Source of the DNA: JAPEKQ01 sp964516845
Lineage (GTDB): Bacteria; Joyebacterota; Joyebacteria; Joyebacterales; Joyebacteraceae
Assembly (NCBI GenBank): GCA_964516845.1
Contig: CAZEXP010000047.1
Coordinates: forward strand, 1-17,083
DNA: 17,083 nt
Direction of reading: 5' to 3'
Below the pieces are notes generated by a model that did no database searches, had not been told where the DNA came from, and saw only the letters and a list, made by a program, of their open reading frames with translations. The translations under genes and the position numbers were made by a program. This document shows, one piece after another, positions 1-6,781 of the stretch (positions are counted from its first letter, which is position 1; every line of letters starts with the position of its first letter).

Positions 1-944
1 CCACGCACGAACCGGGCCTTCACGTTGGCCTCGCGCATCATCTCCATCAGATAGATGGCGAACGAGAGCGACGTTCCACCGGCGCCGGCCTGGAACGAGA
101 AGCCGTTCCTCATGATCCCGGCATCCCTCACGAACTTCGCCGTCATCTCGGCGATGTACTGCCGGTCGGGGCTCTTCGTGATCTCCGTCGTACCCGAGAT
201 GATCTTCGACGAGTCGCCGATGGCGTCCATCGTCGTGACGAAGTCCACGTAGTTGCCCTGGACCTGCCACGGGATGCACGGAAACTCGATAAGGTTGTCG
301 GTGACGACGATCACACGGTCGGCATACTGCGAGTCCGCGAGCGCGAACCCGAGCAGCCCGCAGGCCGCCGGCCCCGTGACGCCGTTCGCGTTCCCGAACG
401 GATCTGCCGTGGGCGCCGCGATGACGGCGATGTCGATGTGCACCTCACCGTCCTGGACGGCCTGGTAGCGACCGCCGTGCGAACGAAGCACGCCCATCCC
501 CCGCATCTTGCCGTTCGAGCAGTGGTCGCCCAGCGGCCCGTTCATGCTGCCCTCGATGTGGTGGATGACGCCGTTCTCCATGTGCTCGATCATCCCCTTG
601 TGACACGGGAAGCACGCGGAGGGGAACCACATGAGGTCCTTCACACCGAGTTCCGCCGCCGCCTGGAAGACGGCGTTGGCGACGTAGTCGCCGTTGCGAA
701 GGTGATGGTGAGACGAGATCGTCATCCCGTCGCGGATGCCGGCCTCTTTGAGCGCGGTCTTGATGTCGGGAACGAGCTTGCTCCCGCTCATCGGATAGTC
801 GCTGCAGGTCGCGATCGCCGGAGCCGCCCTGTTCCCGGTGGGGCGATGCTTGCCCACACCCTTGTAGGGAACCGCCTCGCGGCCGTTGATCTCCGTCGGC
901 ACCATGCGGCCGGCGGCGTTCTTCTTCATTTCCGGGTTAGGCAT
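1..944 (-). CDS. citF: Citrate lyase alpha subunit (CitF), 3' end cut by window
   Basis: The alpha subunit is the acyl-ACP:citrate CoA-transferase part of ATP-independent citrate lyase: it exchanges the acetyl group on the carrier subunit for citrate. I translated 314 codons from the ATG at 944; the family is about 510 residues, so roughly 200 C-terminal residues lie outside the window. Family-like stretches are DGMTISSHHHLRNGDY (residues 72-87), SHGGRYQAVQDGEVHIDIA (155-173), FGNANGVTGPAACGLLGFA (183-201) and QAGAGGTSLSFA (285-296), which align well from memory with E. coli CitF. The start overlaps the end of the upstream CitD-CitE gene by 8 bases, and its ribosome binding site GAAGGAGG lies inside that gene's 3' end, so the two are translationally coupled. 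Identification is confident. Substrate could in principle be citramalate rather than citrate. Confidence 0.92.
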   Translation of the reverse strand, partial: MPNPEMKKNAAGRMVPTEINGREAVPYKGVGKHRPTGNRAAPAIATCSDYPMSGSKLVPDIKTALKEAGIRDGMTISSHHHLRNGDYVANAVFQAAAELGVKDLMWFPSACFPCHKGMIEHMENGVIHHIEGSMNGPLGDHCSNGKMRGMGVLRSHGGRYQAVQDGEVHIDIAVIAAPTADPFGNANGVTGPAACGLLGFALADSQYADRVIVVTDNLIEFPCIPWQVQGNYVDFVTTMDAIGDSSKIISGTTEITKSPDRQYIAEMTAKFVRDAGIMRNGFSFQAGAGGTSLSFAIYLMEMMREANVKARFVR

Positions 945-2163
945 TCTCGCCACCTCCTTCGCGCCAATCCTCAGGGAGGAGGCCCGACCTCAACGCCAGG
1001 TCGACGGTGTGGAGCGCCCGCTTCACGACGGGCGGGTCGATCATCTTGCTCCCGAGCGAGACGACGCCGAGACCCTGAGCCTCCGCCTCCTCGAACGCGA
1101 GCACGATTCTCTTCGCCTTCTCGATAGCCGCCTCGGTCGGAGCGAAGCCTCTGTGGATGACCTCGATCTGCCGCGGGTGAATACACCCCTTGCCGTCGAA
1201 ACCCATCCCCTTCGCTTCGAGCACGCTCGCCATGAGTCCATCCATGTCGGTCACATCCGAGAACACGGTGTCGATCGGCTGGACGCCCGCCGCGCGCGCG
1301 CCGTTGACGACCTGCGAACGAGCCCAGAAGCTCTCCACGCCCTCGTTCGTCCTCTGTGTTCCGATGTCGGCCGTGTAATCCTCGAGTCCGATGGTCAGAG
1401 CAACAACGCTCGGAGCGGCCGCCGCGATCTCGTAGGCGCGCCAGCATCCGAGCGCGCTCTCGACGATCGGCATCAGGAAGATCTCGTTCTTCACATCGTG
1501 CTGCCTGCGGAGTTCCTGGATGCGCTCGTGCGCCGCCACGACCTGTGCAGGGTCCTCAACCTTCGGAATGAGGATGATGTGCGGGTTGTGCGGGACGAGG
1601 TACTCGAGGTCCTCGAGACCGAGAGGGAGCTGATTGATGCGAACCATCCGCTCGGCGCCGAAGAAGTCGACCGTCCGAAGCGCATTGCGGACGACGAGCC
1701 TCGCCGAGTCCTTCTCAGAGTGCGCGACGCTGTCCTCGAGATCGAGGATGACGCCGTCGGGTTTGTGAATCCCGGCGTTGAGCATCAGCTTCGACTGGTC
1801 GCCCGGCAGATAGAGACGGGACCGGCGGAACCGGTCGCGCGTCGTCCCGTAGCGCGAGTGGTTCTTGAACTCGGGCAGGAGCTCCGCCTTCATCTCGGGC
1901 AGCGCCCGTCTGGCGGCGGCCTCGAGCCGGGCCATCATGACGAACGGGAGCGCCCCGGCGTCATCAACCTCCACGTCCGCGTGCGCCACACCGAGCGTCG
2001 CCAGCCCTTGCAGAATCGTCTCACGGATGGCGTCGCCGTACATCGACTCCACCTTGCTCGTGAGAGTCAGGTTGATCCCTCCGCTCTCCGTCGGAGCGAC
2101 CGAGATCCAGCAGTCGGAGCGGACCTTGTCACCCCTGCGGCCCGCCTGTCCGATCGTACCCAC
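937..2163 (-). CDS. citDE: Citrate lyase acyl carrier-beta subunit fusion (CitD-CitE)
   Basis: This 408-residue protein joins two citrate lyase subunits that are normally separate. Residues 1 to about 95 resemble CitD, the acyl carrier with a phosphoribosyl-dephospho-CoA arm: ISVAPTESGGINLTL, YGDAIRETIL and the hallmark DDAGALPFVMMARLEAA (67-83). Residues 114 to about 358 are CitE, the citryl-ACP lyase of the HpcH/HpaI aldolase superfamily: RSRLYLPG (114-121), the metal-binding DLED (141-144), RIN (175-177), MPIVESA (231-237), GLEDYTADIG (259-268) and GKGCIHPRQI (324-333). In E. coli CitD the modified serine is in ESGD; here the equivalent stretch reads VRSD, so the serine (S16) is shifted by one. 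The start is GTG, chosen because AAGGAGG stands 7 bases upstream and the CitD homology begins immediately. It lies 55 bases after the aconitase gene and overlaps citF. A citramalate or other acyl-lyase role is possible. Confidence 0.88.
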   Translation of the reverse strand: MGTIGQAGRRGDKVRSDCWISVAPTESGGINLTLTSKVESMYGDAIRETILQGLATLGVAHADVEVDDAGALPFVMMARLEAAARRALPEMKAELLPEFKNHSRYGTTRDRFRRSRLYLPGDQSKLMLNAGIHKPDGVILDLEDSVAHSEKDSARLVVRNALRTVDFFGAERMVRINQLPLGLEDLEYLVPHNPHIILIPKVEDPAQVVAAHERIQELRRQHDVKNEIFLMPIVESALGCWRAYEIAAAAPSVVALTIGLEDYTADIGTQRTNEGVESFWARSQVVNGARAAGVQPIDTVFSDVTDMDGLMASVLEAKGMGFDGKGCIHPRQIEVIHRGFAPTEAAIEKAKRIVLAFEEAEAQGLGVVSLGSKMIDPPVVKRALHTVDLALRSGLLPEDWREGGGENA

Positions 2164-2218
2164 GTGATACCTCCTTGCTGCCGCGACCGCCGTACGACCG
2201 CCATGCAGCCGGTTGCGG

Positions 2219-4033
2219 CTACGCCCTCAGCAGGCCGCCTCGCTGGTAGATCTGCATCTGCACGTTCGAGAAGGCGCGTCCCTCGACGGTCTTCCCGGTC
2301 GCAACGTTCGTGATCTTCCCACTCTCGAAGTCGACCTCGATCTCGTCGCCGTCCTTCAGGGAGAGATTGTTCAGGTCGGCGACCATGATCGGGATGCCGG
2401 CGTTGATGGCGTTCCGCTCGTAGATGGCCCCGAACGACTTCGCGATGATGAGCGACACGCCGAGACTCGCGAAGCAGTCCACAGCCTGCTGGCGTGAGCT
2501 TCCGCACCCGAAATTGCCGCCCGTCACAACGATGTCGCCCGACTTCACGTTCTTCGGGAAGTCCTCCCAACCCGGCAGGTTGTCAAACGTGTACTGCCCC
2601 ATCTCGGCGATATCGGTGATGGTGAGGTAGCGATTGTGATAGATCATGTCCGTGTCGACGTTGTCGTGTTCGACCAGCCAGACGCGTCCCTTCGCGCTGG
2701 TCGGCCGGTCGCCGACCCCGCCGGCTGTGACCTTCTTCTCGCCGCCGCCTGTTGCGACCGATGGGTCGGCTCTGAAGACACGCGGCGAGTCGGGGATGGC
2801 GTCAGCGGAGACGATGCAGCCGGCGACCGCTGAAGCAGCAGCCGTGACGGGCGACGCCAGGTAGACCTCGCCCTTCCCCTGCTTGCCGGGGTAGTTGCGG
2901 TTGCCGGTGCTGATGGTGACCTCGCCGGGGCCGTTCTGGCCGATCTGCCCGGCGGCACAGCCGGCGCAGCCGGCGTTGCCGAGGAGCGCGCCCGCGTCCT
3001 TGAAGACCTCGATGATCCCCTCCTCAAGGCAGCGCCGCCAGACCTCGTCGGTACTCGGAACGATCTTGAGCACGACACCCGGCGCCACTCTGCAACCCCG
3101 GAGCACGTCCGCCGCGGCCAGCATGTCCTCATACCTCCCGTTCGTACAGGAGCCGATGAAGACAGAGTCGATCTTCCGCCCGGTGACCTCGGAGACCTCG
3201 ACGACATCGTCCGGATGACCCGGTCGTGCGATCATCGGGCCGAGCCCATCGACGCTCACCGTCTCCTCGCGCGCATACACCGCATCCGCATCCGCGAATG
3301 CCGGCGCCCAGTCCCGCTCTCCCGCCTGCTTCGCGTACTCGACGACCTCGTCACTCGGCGGGAAGAACGTGATGATACCGCCCATCTCCGTCGCCATCGA
3401 CGCGATCGTAATGCGCGCGTCGAGGGACAGGTTCGCAGCAGCCGGGCCGTAGTATTCCGCAGCATACCCGAGCAATCCGCTCGCCCCGAAGTGTCTCAGA
3501 CACGCCAGCACGATGTCCTTCGCCGTGGCGTGCGGACCGGGGACGCCGACGAGGTTGATCCTCATCGACTCGGGAACACGGAACCACACGCTCCCGCTCG
3601 CCCACGCGGCCGCGATGTCCTGGTCGCCCATCCCCTGACCGAACGCGCCGATCGCACCGAGGATGTTCGCGTGCGAGTCAGTCGAAACCAGAGTTCCCCC
3701 GGGCCCGACGAGTCCCTCATCGATCGCGAGATGCGTCCCGATACCCCGGTTGATGTCGTAGACGTCGATCCCTCTCGCCCGCGCGAACACACGACAGGTC
3801 TGCTGGTTCGCCGCGTACTTCTGGTCGGAGCCGCCCGGGTTGCAATCGAACGTGAAGAACGTGCACGCCGGGTCCGCCACGCCGAGCTGGTTGTCCTCGA
3901 GGTTCTTGACGACGTTCGCCCCGCCGAAATCCCGCGCGATCCTCGCGTCGATGGTCACGTCGGCGATGTCGCCCGGTGAGACGGGATGTCCTGCGTGCCG
4001 TTCGATGATCTTCTCGATGATTGTAGCGCCCAC
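2219..4033 (-). CDS. Single-chain aconitase / 3-isopropylmalate dehydratase family hydro-lyase
   Basis: A 604-residue [4Fe-4S] hydro-lyase with the LeuC-like large domains and the LeuD-like swivel domain in one chain. The cluster ligands are visible as IGSCTNGRYEDM (C296) and NAGCAGC (C356, C359). Other family stretches are STDSHANILGAIGAFGQGMG (117-136) and, in the swivel domain (about 450-600), NVDTDMIYHNRYLTITD, GGNFGCGSSRQQA (505-517) and AKSFGAIYERNAINAGIP. Because it leads an operon with citrate lyase, aconitase (citrate-isocitrate) is the likely activity; its architecture and length resemble the Aquifex-type fused aconitases. Isopropylmalate, homoaconitate or methylcitrate substrates cannot be excluded: the specificity loop reads YLTI, unlike the YLRT I recall for archaeal isopropylmalate isomerases. 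The start is GTG with AGGGGA upstream; the upstream ATG at 4058 is out of frame. Confidence 0.88.
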   Translation of the reverse strand: MGATIIEKIIERHAGHPVSPGDIADVTIDARIARDFGGANVVKNLEDNQLGVADPACTFFTFDCNPGGSDQKYAANQQTCRVFARARGIDVYDINRGIGTHLAIDEGLVGPGGTLVSTDSHANILGAIGAFGQGMGDQDIAAAWASGSVWFRVPESMRINLVGVPGPHATAKDIVLACLRHFGASGLLGYAAEYYGPAAANLSLDARITIASMATEMGGIITFFPPSDEVVEYAKQAGERDWAPAFADADAVYAREETVSVDGLGPMIARPGHPDDVVEVSEVTGRKIDSVFIGSCTNGRYEDMLAAADVLRGCRVAPGVVLKIVPSTDEVWRRCLEEGIIEVFKDAGALLGNAGCAGCAAGQIGQNGPGEVTISTGNRNYPGKQGKGEVYLASPVTAAASAVAGCIVSADAIPDSPRVFRADPSVATGGGEKKVTAGGVGDRPTSAKGRVWLVEHDNVDTDMIYHNRYLTITDIAEMGQYTFDNLPGWEDFPKNVKSGDIVVTGGNFGCGSSRQQAVDCFASLGVSLIIAKSFGAIYERNAINAGIPIMVADLNNLSLKDGDEIEVDFESGKITNVATGKTVEGRAFSNVQMQIYQRGGLLRA

Positions 4034-4222
4034 GTGTCCCCTGCCTTTCGATCGTCATGGCTCAGTACTGCGCCGCACCGTCCTGCGCACCTGTCGCACC
4101 GCCTTCGGCGCAAAGAAGCCGCTCGCCCCCGAGGGCGCCGGGCTTGTCCCCGCCGCGCTCTGGACCGAACGGCCTCAGTGCTCTTGTATGCCCGTCACGG
4201 CCATGAAGAGGCCGTCGCGAAG
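4034..4222. other. Intergenic region between aconitase operon and secreted protein gene
   Basis: No gene and no convincing sigma70 promoter for the aconitase operon could be found here on the minus strand. The operon may be read from an unusual promoter, or from the promoter at 5040-5068 through the preceding gene. The only clear structure is the hairpin at 4197-4215. Confidence 0.4.
4197..4215 (-). terminator. Short hairpin after secreted FlgD-like gene
   Basis: ACGGCC and GGCCGT form a perfect 6-bp stem around a 7-base loop, beginning 7 bases after the stop codon of the minus-strand gene at 4223. No T-run follows, so it is at best a weak or factor-assisted terminator, or a 3'-end stabiliser. 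Confidence 0.3.
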
Positions 4223-4978
4223 CTACTTGATGATCATCATCTTCCCGGCGGCCGCCCCGATGCCCTCGGCCTCGGCCGACCAAACGTACACGCCCGGTGC
4301 CACCTCGTCACCGGCGGTGTTCCTCAGATTCCAGCTCATTTGGTCGTTGGAAGGATCCTCATGGTTCAACGTCCTGACAAGCTTGCCGGCCGGCGTGTAG
4401 ATGCGGATCGTCACCTTCCCGGGAAGACCGACGAACACGATGCGACGCTCGCCACCGTACTCCCAGTCCGCCTCCGAACGATACGGGTTCGGGATCGGCT
4501 GGATCCTGGAGAGCTGCGTCTGCTGACCGACACGCGGGGAGACGATGGCCGAGCTGTTCGCGGTGCGGCATGAATCGTTCACCGTACTGACGTCCTCTTC
4601 GAACGCGGTCACCGAAAGCATGTACGGGAATGCGTTCTGGTAGGTCGATCTCCGAAAAACGCGAACGCTGTCGATGTAGAACGGTACGAAGTTCCAGTAG
4701 CCGGCCGCCGACGTGTCGGTCTCACCCCAGACGTACTCCCTGGCGAGTCCGAACTCATCGGAGTTCCACACCTCCCGGACCCAGACCCTGTAGCCACCGA
4801 AATCGGCGACATTCCGCTCATCAACGCCGAGCGTCCAGCCGATCTCGATCGTCTGATCGTCGAGTGCCACGTACTTGACCCGCGGACAGAGGTCCGCAGC
4901 AGCCGTCGACGCAAGCACACACAGCAGAACCACCGCCACGAGGGCGTGGCGGACTCCGTCCACTACTCTCAACTTCAT
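4223..4978 (-). CDS. Secreted protein with fibronectin-like region and FlgD/T9SS-type C-terminal domain
   Basis: A 251-residue protein of unknown function. Residues 1-28 form a signal peptide (basic start, hydrophobic LVAVVLLCVLAS, cleavage near TAAA-DL). Residues about 32-150 look like a beta-sandwich of fibronectin III type (QTIEIGWTL, GGYRVWVREVW). Residues about 158-251 are a FlgD Ig-like domain, recognisable from PIPNPYR (161-167), KVTIRIYTPAGKLVRTL (188-204), SWNLRNTAGDEVAPGVYVW (215-233) and the end GKMMIIK. In the FCB superphylum such domains often end secreted proteins and can act as secretion or surface-attachment signals; that role is inferred here. The start is supported by GGAGG five bases upstream of ATG. 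It has its own likely promoter (5040-5068) and lies 189 bases ahead of the aconitase operon on the same strand, with no evident functional link. Confidence 0.8.
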   Translation of the reverse strand: MKLRVVDGVRHALVAVVLLCVLASTAAADLCPRVKYVALDDQTIEIGWTLGVDERNVADFGGYRVWVREVWNSDEFGLAREYVWGETDTSAAGYWNFVPFYIDSVRVFRRSTYQNAFPYMLSVTAFEEDVSTVNDSCRTANSSAIVSPRVGQQTQLSRIQPIPNPYRSEADWEYGGERRIVFVGLPGKVTIRIYTPAGKLVRTLNHEDPSNDQMSWNLRNTAGDEVAPGVYVWSAEAEGIGAAAGKMMIIK

Positions 4979-4990
4979 TCTGGCCTCCGT

Positions 4991-5018
4991 GAGCCGGAAT
5001 GGCTCCGATTCGCGAATC
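4991..5018 (-). promoter_or_regulatory. Leader hairpin plus 12-bp palindrome before secreted protein gene
   Basis: GAGCC-GGAAT-GGCTC (4991-5005) is a perfect 5-bp stem, and GATTCGCGAATC (5007-5018) is a perfect 12-bp palindrome. Both fall between the predicted transcription start (about 5033) and the ATG of the minus-strand gene. The palindrome could be an operator for a dimeric repressor or a leader RNA structure; no regulator is encoded nearby. Confidence 0.4.
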
Positions 5019-5039
5019 CGGTATCACATCTGAAGCATC

Positions 5040-5068
5040 AGGCTAGCATCGCGGATGCATCGAGTCAA
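5040..5068 (-). promoter_or_regulatory. Sigma70-like promoter for secreted FlgD-like gene
   Basis: On the minus strand TTGACT (5063-5068) and TAGCCT (5040-5045) are separated by 17 bases, and TGC just before the -10 box gives an extended -10. The -10 box matches the consensus poorly (3 of 6). The expected transcript has a leader of about 55 bases. Confidence 0.5.
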
Positions 5069-5177
5069 GGCTATTCACCGAGCCCATGCGGTGTTTCAGC
5101 CCCGCTGAACACCCATGAACCCCTGTTCCAGCCCAGGGGACCTGCCGCGAGACCGCGCACCTGAATACAGAATCACC

Positions 5178-5207
5178 TTGACGGTGACGCTCTGATTGGG
5201 CTACAAT
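5178..5207 (+). promoter_or_regulatory. Sigma70-like promoter for TauE/SafE permease
   Basis: TTGACG (5178-5183) and TACAAT (5202-5207) each match the consensus at 5 of 6 positions and are 18 bases apart. Transcription would start near 5214, leaving a leader of about 85 bases that contains a 6-bp hairpin (GCAGCG 5232-5237 with CGCTGC 5249-5254). Confidence 0.65.
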
Positions 5208-5298
5208 AAGAGTGCAGTGAAAGTCGCTACCGCAGCGCCTTCCCCCCGCGCTGCCGGCTGCGCAGAGCCTCGGGAGCGCCCTGGAAGGAGAACTCACC

Positions 5299-6039
5299 AT
5301 GGAAGAGAGCATCATCGTCTTCGCCATCGTGGGCTTCATAGCTCAGCTCATCGACGGTGCGCTTGGAATGGCTTACGGCGTCAGTTCAACGACGTTCCTG
5401 CTCAGCGTCGGTGTGCCGCCGGCCGCAGCGAGCGCCAGCGTCCACACAGCGGAGGTCTTCACCACTGCCATCTCCGGCGCATCCCACTGGAAGCTGGGCA
5501 ACGTCGACCGTACGCTCGTCCGGAAGCTTGTCATCCCGGGCATCATCGGCGGAGTGCTCGGTGCGTACATCCTCACATCGATCCCCGGCGGAGTCATCAA
5601 ACCGATCATCGCCGTCTATCTGCTCGCCATGGGGCTCCGGATTCTCTGGAAGGCCCGCAAGGGGCCGGACGCCAAGCCCCGGGCGGCAAGACTCACGCCT
5701 CTCGCTCTCGTTGGCGGATTCTGTGACGCCATCGGGGGCGGCGGATGGGGACCCATTGTCACATCAACCCTGGTAGCCAACGGACACAATCCGCGGTCGA
5801 CCATCGGCTCAGTCAACCTGTCCGAGTTCTTCGTCACGCTCGCCGAGGCTGCAACGTTCGTCGCTCTCCTCGGCCTCGTCCACTGGCACGTCATCGTGGG
5901 TCTCATCATCGGCGGAGCGGTCGCCGCACCGCTCGCCGCTCTCGTTACCCGCAGGCTGCCGGCCAGAGCGCTGATGGTATCGGTGGGCATCGTCATCACC
6001 CTCCTCAGCATCCGAACGCTCGTGCTCACGTTCCAGTAG
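5299..6039 (+). CDS. TauE/SafE family membrane transporter (putative sulfite/organic anion exporter)
   Basis: A 246-residue inner-membrane protein of the TauE/SafE (COG0730) family, which is usually 240-260 residues with about eight membrane segments in two repeated halves. Visible features are the first segment IIVFAIVGFIAQLIDGALGMAYG (5-27) with its DGALGMAYG signature, the following SSTTFLLSVGVPPAAASASVH stretch, and in the second half the matching GGFCDAIGGGGWGPIVTS. Short hydrophobic segments such as LVIPGIIGGVLGAYIL and VIVGLIIGGAVAAPLAAL alternate with basic loops. Members export sulfite, sulfoacetate or related anions or act in sulfur or organosulfonate metabolism, but the substrate cannot be deduced here and no sulfur gene is adjacent. 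GGAAGGAG stands 8 bases before the ATG. It is monocistronic, with its own promoter and a following hairpin. Confidence 0.88.
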   Translation: MEESIIVFAIVGFIAQLIDGALGMAYGVSSTTFLLSVGVPPAAASASVHTAEVFTTAISGASHWKLGNVDRTLVRKLVIPGIIGGVLGAYILTSIPGGVIKPIIAVYLLAMGLRILWKARKGPDAKPRAARLTPLALVGGFCDAIGGGGWGPIVTSTLVANGHNPRSTIGSVNLSEFFVTLAEAATFVALLGLVHWHVIVGLIIGGAVAAPLAALVTRRLPARALMVSVGIVITLLSIRTLVLTFQ

Positions 6040-6041
6040 CC

Positions 6042-6071
6042 CTGTGAGCCCGCCCCAACCCGGGCTCACGG
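6042..6071 (+). terminator. Hairpin directly after permease gene
   Basis: GTGAGCCCG (6044-6052) pairs with CGGGCTCAC (6061-6069) around an 8-base loop; a T-G and a C-G pair extend the stem outward to 11 bp. It begins 2 bases after the TAG stop. No T-run follows, so termination may depend on the second hairpin downstream. Confidence 0.55.
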
Positions 6072-6119
6072 ACAGCTCGGCTCGATACCTCGAGCATCGG
6101 CAGGGCACCGCCAACACAA

Positions 6120-6149
6120 CGAGGGCCGCCCGTCCTATGGCGGCCCTCG
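6120..6149. terminator. Bidirectional hairpin between convergent genes
   Basis: CGAGGGCCGCC and GGCGGCCCTCG form a perfect 11-bp stem with an 8-base loop. It lies between the permease (plus) and the cytochrome remnant (minus), where a shared terminator is expected. Flanks are only modestly T-rich (ACTACTTT on plus, GTTGTGTT on minus). Confidence 0.6.
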
Positions 6150-6176
6150 CACTACTTTCGACCTTCCAGCGAACCA

Positions 6177-6469
6177 TCAATCGTTGACGAACAGGTAGTC
6201 CCCACCCTGCGCGTTGGCGTGGCACGCGATGCAGCCCGGGGGCATGCCCTTCGCCACGCGCCCGGCAAGCATCATGCTTATGTCGTTCTGCGAGACTGTC
6301 CCGTCGCCATTGAACTTCACCCAGAACCGGTTCATGGTCTCGTCGTCGTACCCGGCCTCTCGCTGAACCATGACAGTGACCGCCATCAGATGCGCGCCGG
6401 AAGGAAGCTCAGCGCCAGCATCACTGCCCCGGCAACGAAGGCCATCCCGATCGCGGCTCTTGTCTTCAT
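6177..6469 (-). pseudogene. Decayed cytochrome P460-like gene (signal peptide out of frame with heme-binding C-terminus)
   Basis: Two pieces of what looks like one periplasmic heme protein lie in different frames. From the ATG at 6469, preceded by a GGGGGGAG stretch, a 27-codon frame encodes a signal peptide (MKTRAAIGMAFVAGAVMLAL, then SFLPARI) and stops at TGA 6386-6388. The overlapping frame continues with LPSGAHLMAVTVMVQ, FWVKF and the C-terminal GCIACHANAQGGDYLFVND, ending at 6177. CxxCH followed by DYLF resembles the end of cytochrome P460-family proteins (hydroxylamine or nitric oxide oxidation), but the roughly 70-80 residues normally between signal and this region are absent. A deletion with loss of frame explains both facts. 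Alternatives are a small c-type cytochrome made by frameshifting, coupled translation from the ATG overlapping the TGA, or a sequencing error. An in-frame upstream ATG at 6517 is also possible. Confidence 0.55.
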
Positions 6470-6684
6470 ACTCCCCCCTCTCGCGGTCCGCGCGGTCACA
6501 CGTCCGCTGATCGCCATCCTCCTCCGCTCTCATTCAAGGGCAAGCACAGCCCACCTTCGTCCACGGTGCTCCGACGGTCCAGCTGATTCGCCCTCATTGT
6601 CTACAGGGGCTACCGAGCACCCAGGTCATCAGAACGCCACTATCCTGCGCTTGCCCGGTCAGGTGGCGCCCCGACTCGCGTTCG
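6470..6684. other. Intergenic region between cytochrome remnant and methyltransferase promoter
   Basis: The two flanking genes diverge here. Open frames crossing this stretch have Arg/Asp-rich shadow composition. I found no convincing promoter for the minus-strand remnant, which fits its decayed state, and no RNA gene. Confidence 0.4.
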
Positions 6685-6713
6685 TTGACATTTCCAAGCA
6701 TACATGCTATTCT
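6685..6713 (+). promoter_or_regulatory. Strong sigma70 promoter for methyltransferase
   Basis: A perfect TTGACA (6685-6690) is followed after 17 bases by TATTCT (6708-6713), with TGC immediately before it forming an extended -10. Transcription should start near 6720, at the edge of the tandem repeat. This is the best consensus promoter in the window. Confidence 0.8.
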
Positions 6714-6719
6714 GTCCAC

Positions 6720-6755
6720 ACTAAGAGCATCCACGAAACTAAGAGCATCCACGAA
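6720..6755 (+). repeat. Perfect 18-bp tandem duplication at transcript start
   Basis: ACTAAGAGCATCCACGAA occurs at 6720-6737 and again at 6738-6755 with no difference. It begins at the predicted transcription start of the methyltransferase gene, so both copies lie in its leader. Identity of the copies points to a recent duplication or a selected function. Confidence 0.95.
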
Positions 6756-6781
6756 TGCCATCAGCGCCGTCGGAGGCGGTT

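Larger units (their letters stand above)
4979..5298. other. Divergent intergenic region with two outward promoters
   Basis: This 320-bp gap separates the minus-strand secreted protein gene from the plus-strand permease gene. It holds a promoter for each direction (5040-5068 minus, 5178-5207 plus), a 12-bp palindrome, and small hairpins in both leaders. Short open frames here lack ribosome binding sites and protein-like composition, so I see no gene between 5069 and 5177. Confidence 0.6.

Noticed and set aside
886..2313. Plus-strand 475-codon open frame opposite citDE
   Set aside because: It lies antisense to the citrate lyase fusion, is very rich in Arg, His and Asp, and has no domain or ribosome binding site. 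It is a high-GC shadow frame.
2219..4033. Leucine biosynthesis LeuCD as the role of the aconitase-family enzyme
   Set aside because: There are no leuA or leuB genes in the window and the enzyme is co-transcribed with citrate lyase. It is kept only as an alternative specificity.
5043..5339. Small minus-strand ORF overlapping the permease start and its promoter
   Set aside because: It overlaps the supported promoter and start of the permease gene, has no ribosome binding site and no recognisable sequence.
6755..6781. Earlier ATG for the methyltransferase
   Set aside because: It has no ribosome binding site and begins on the last base of the tandem repeat; the ATG at 6782 has GGAGG at proper spacing.
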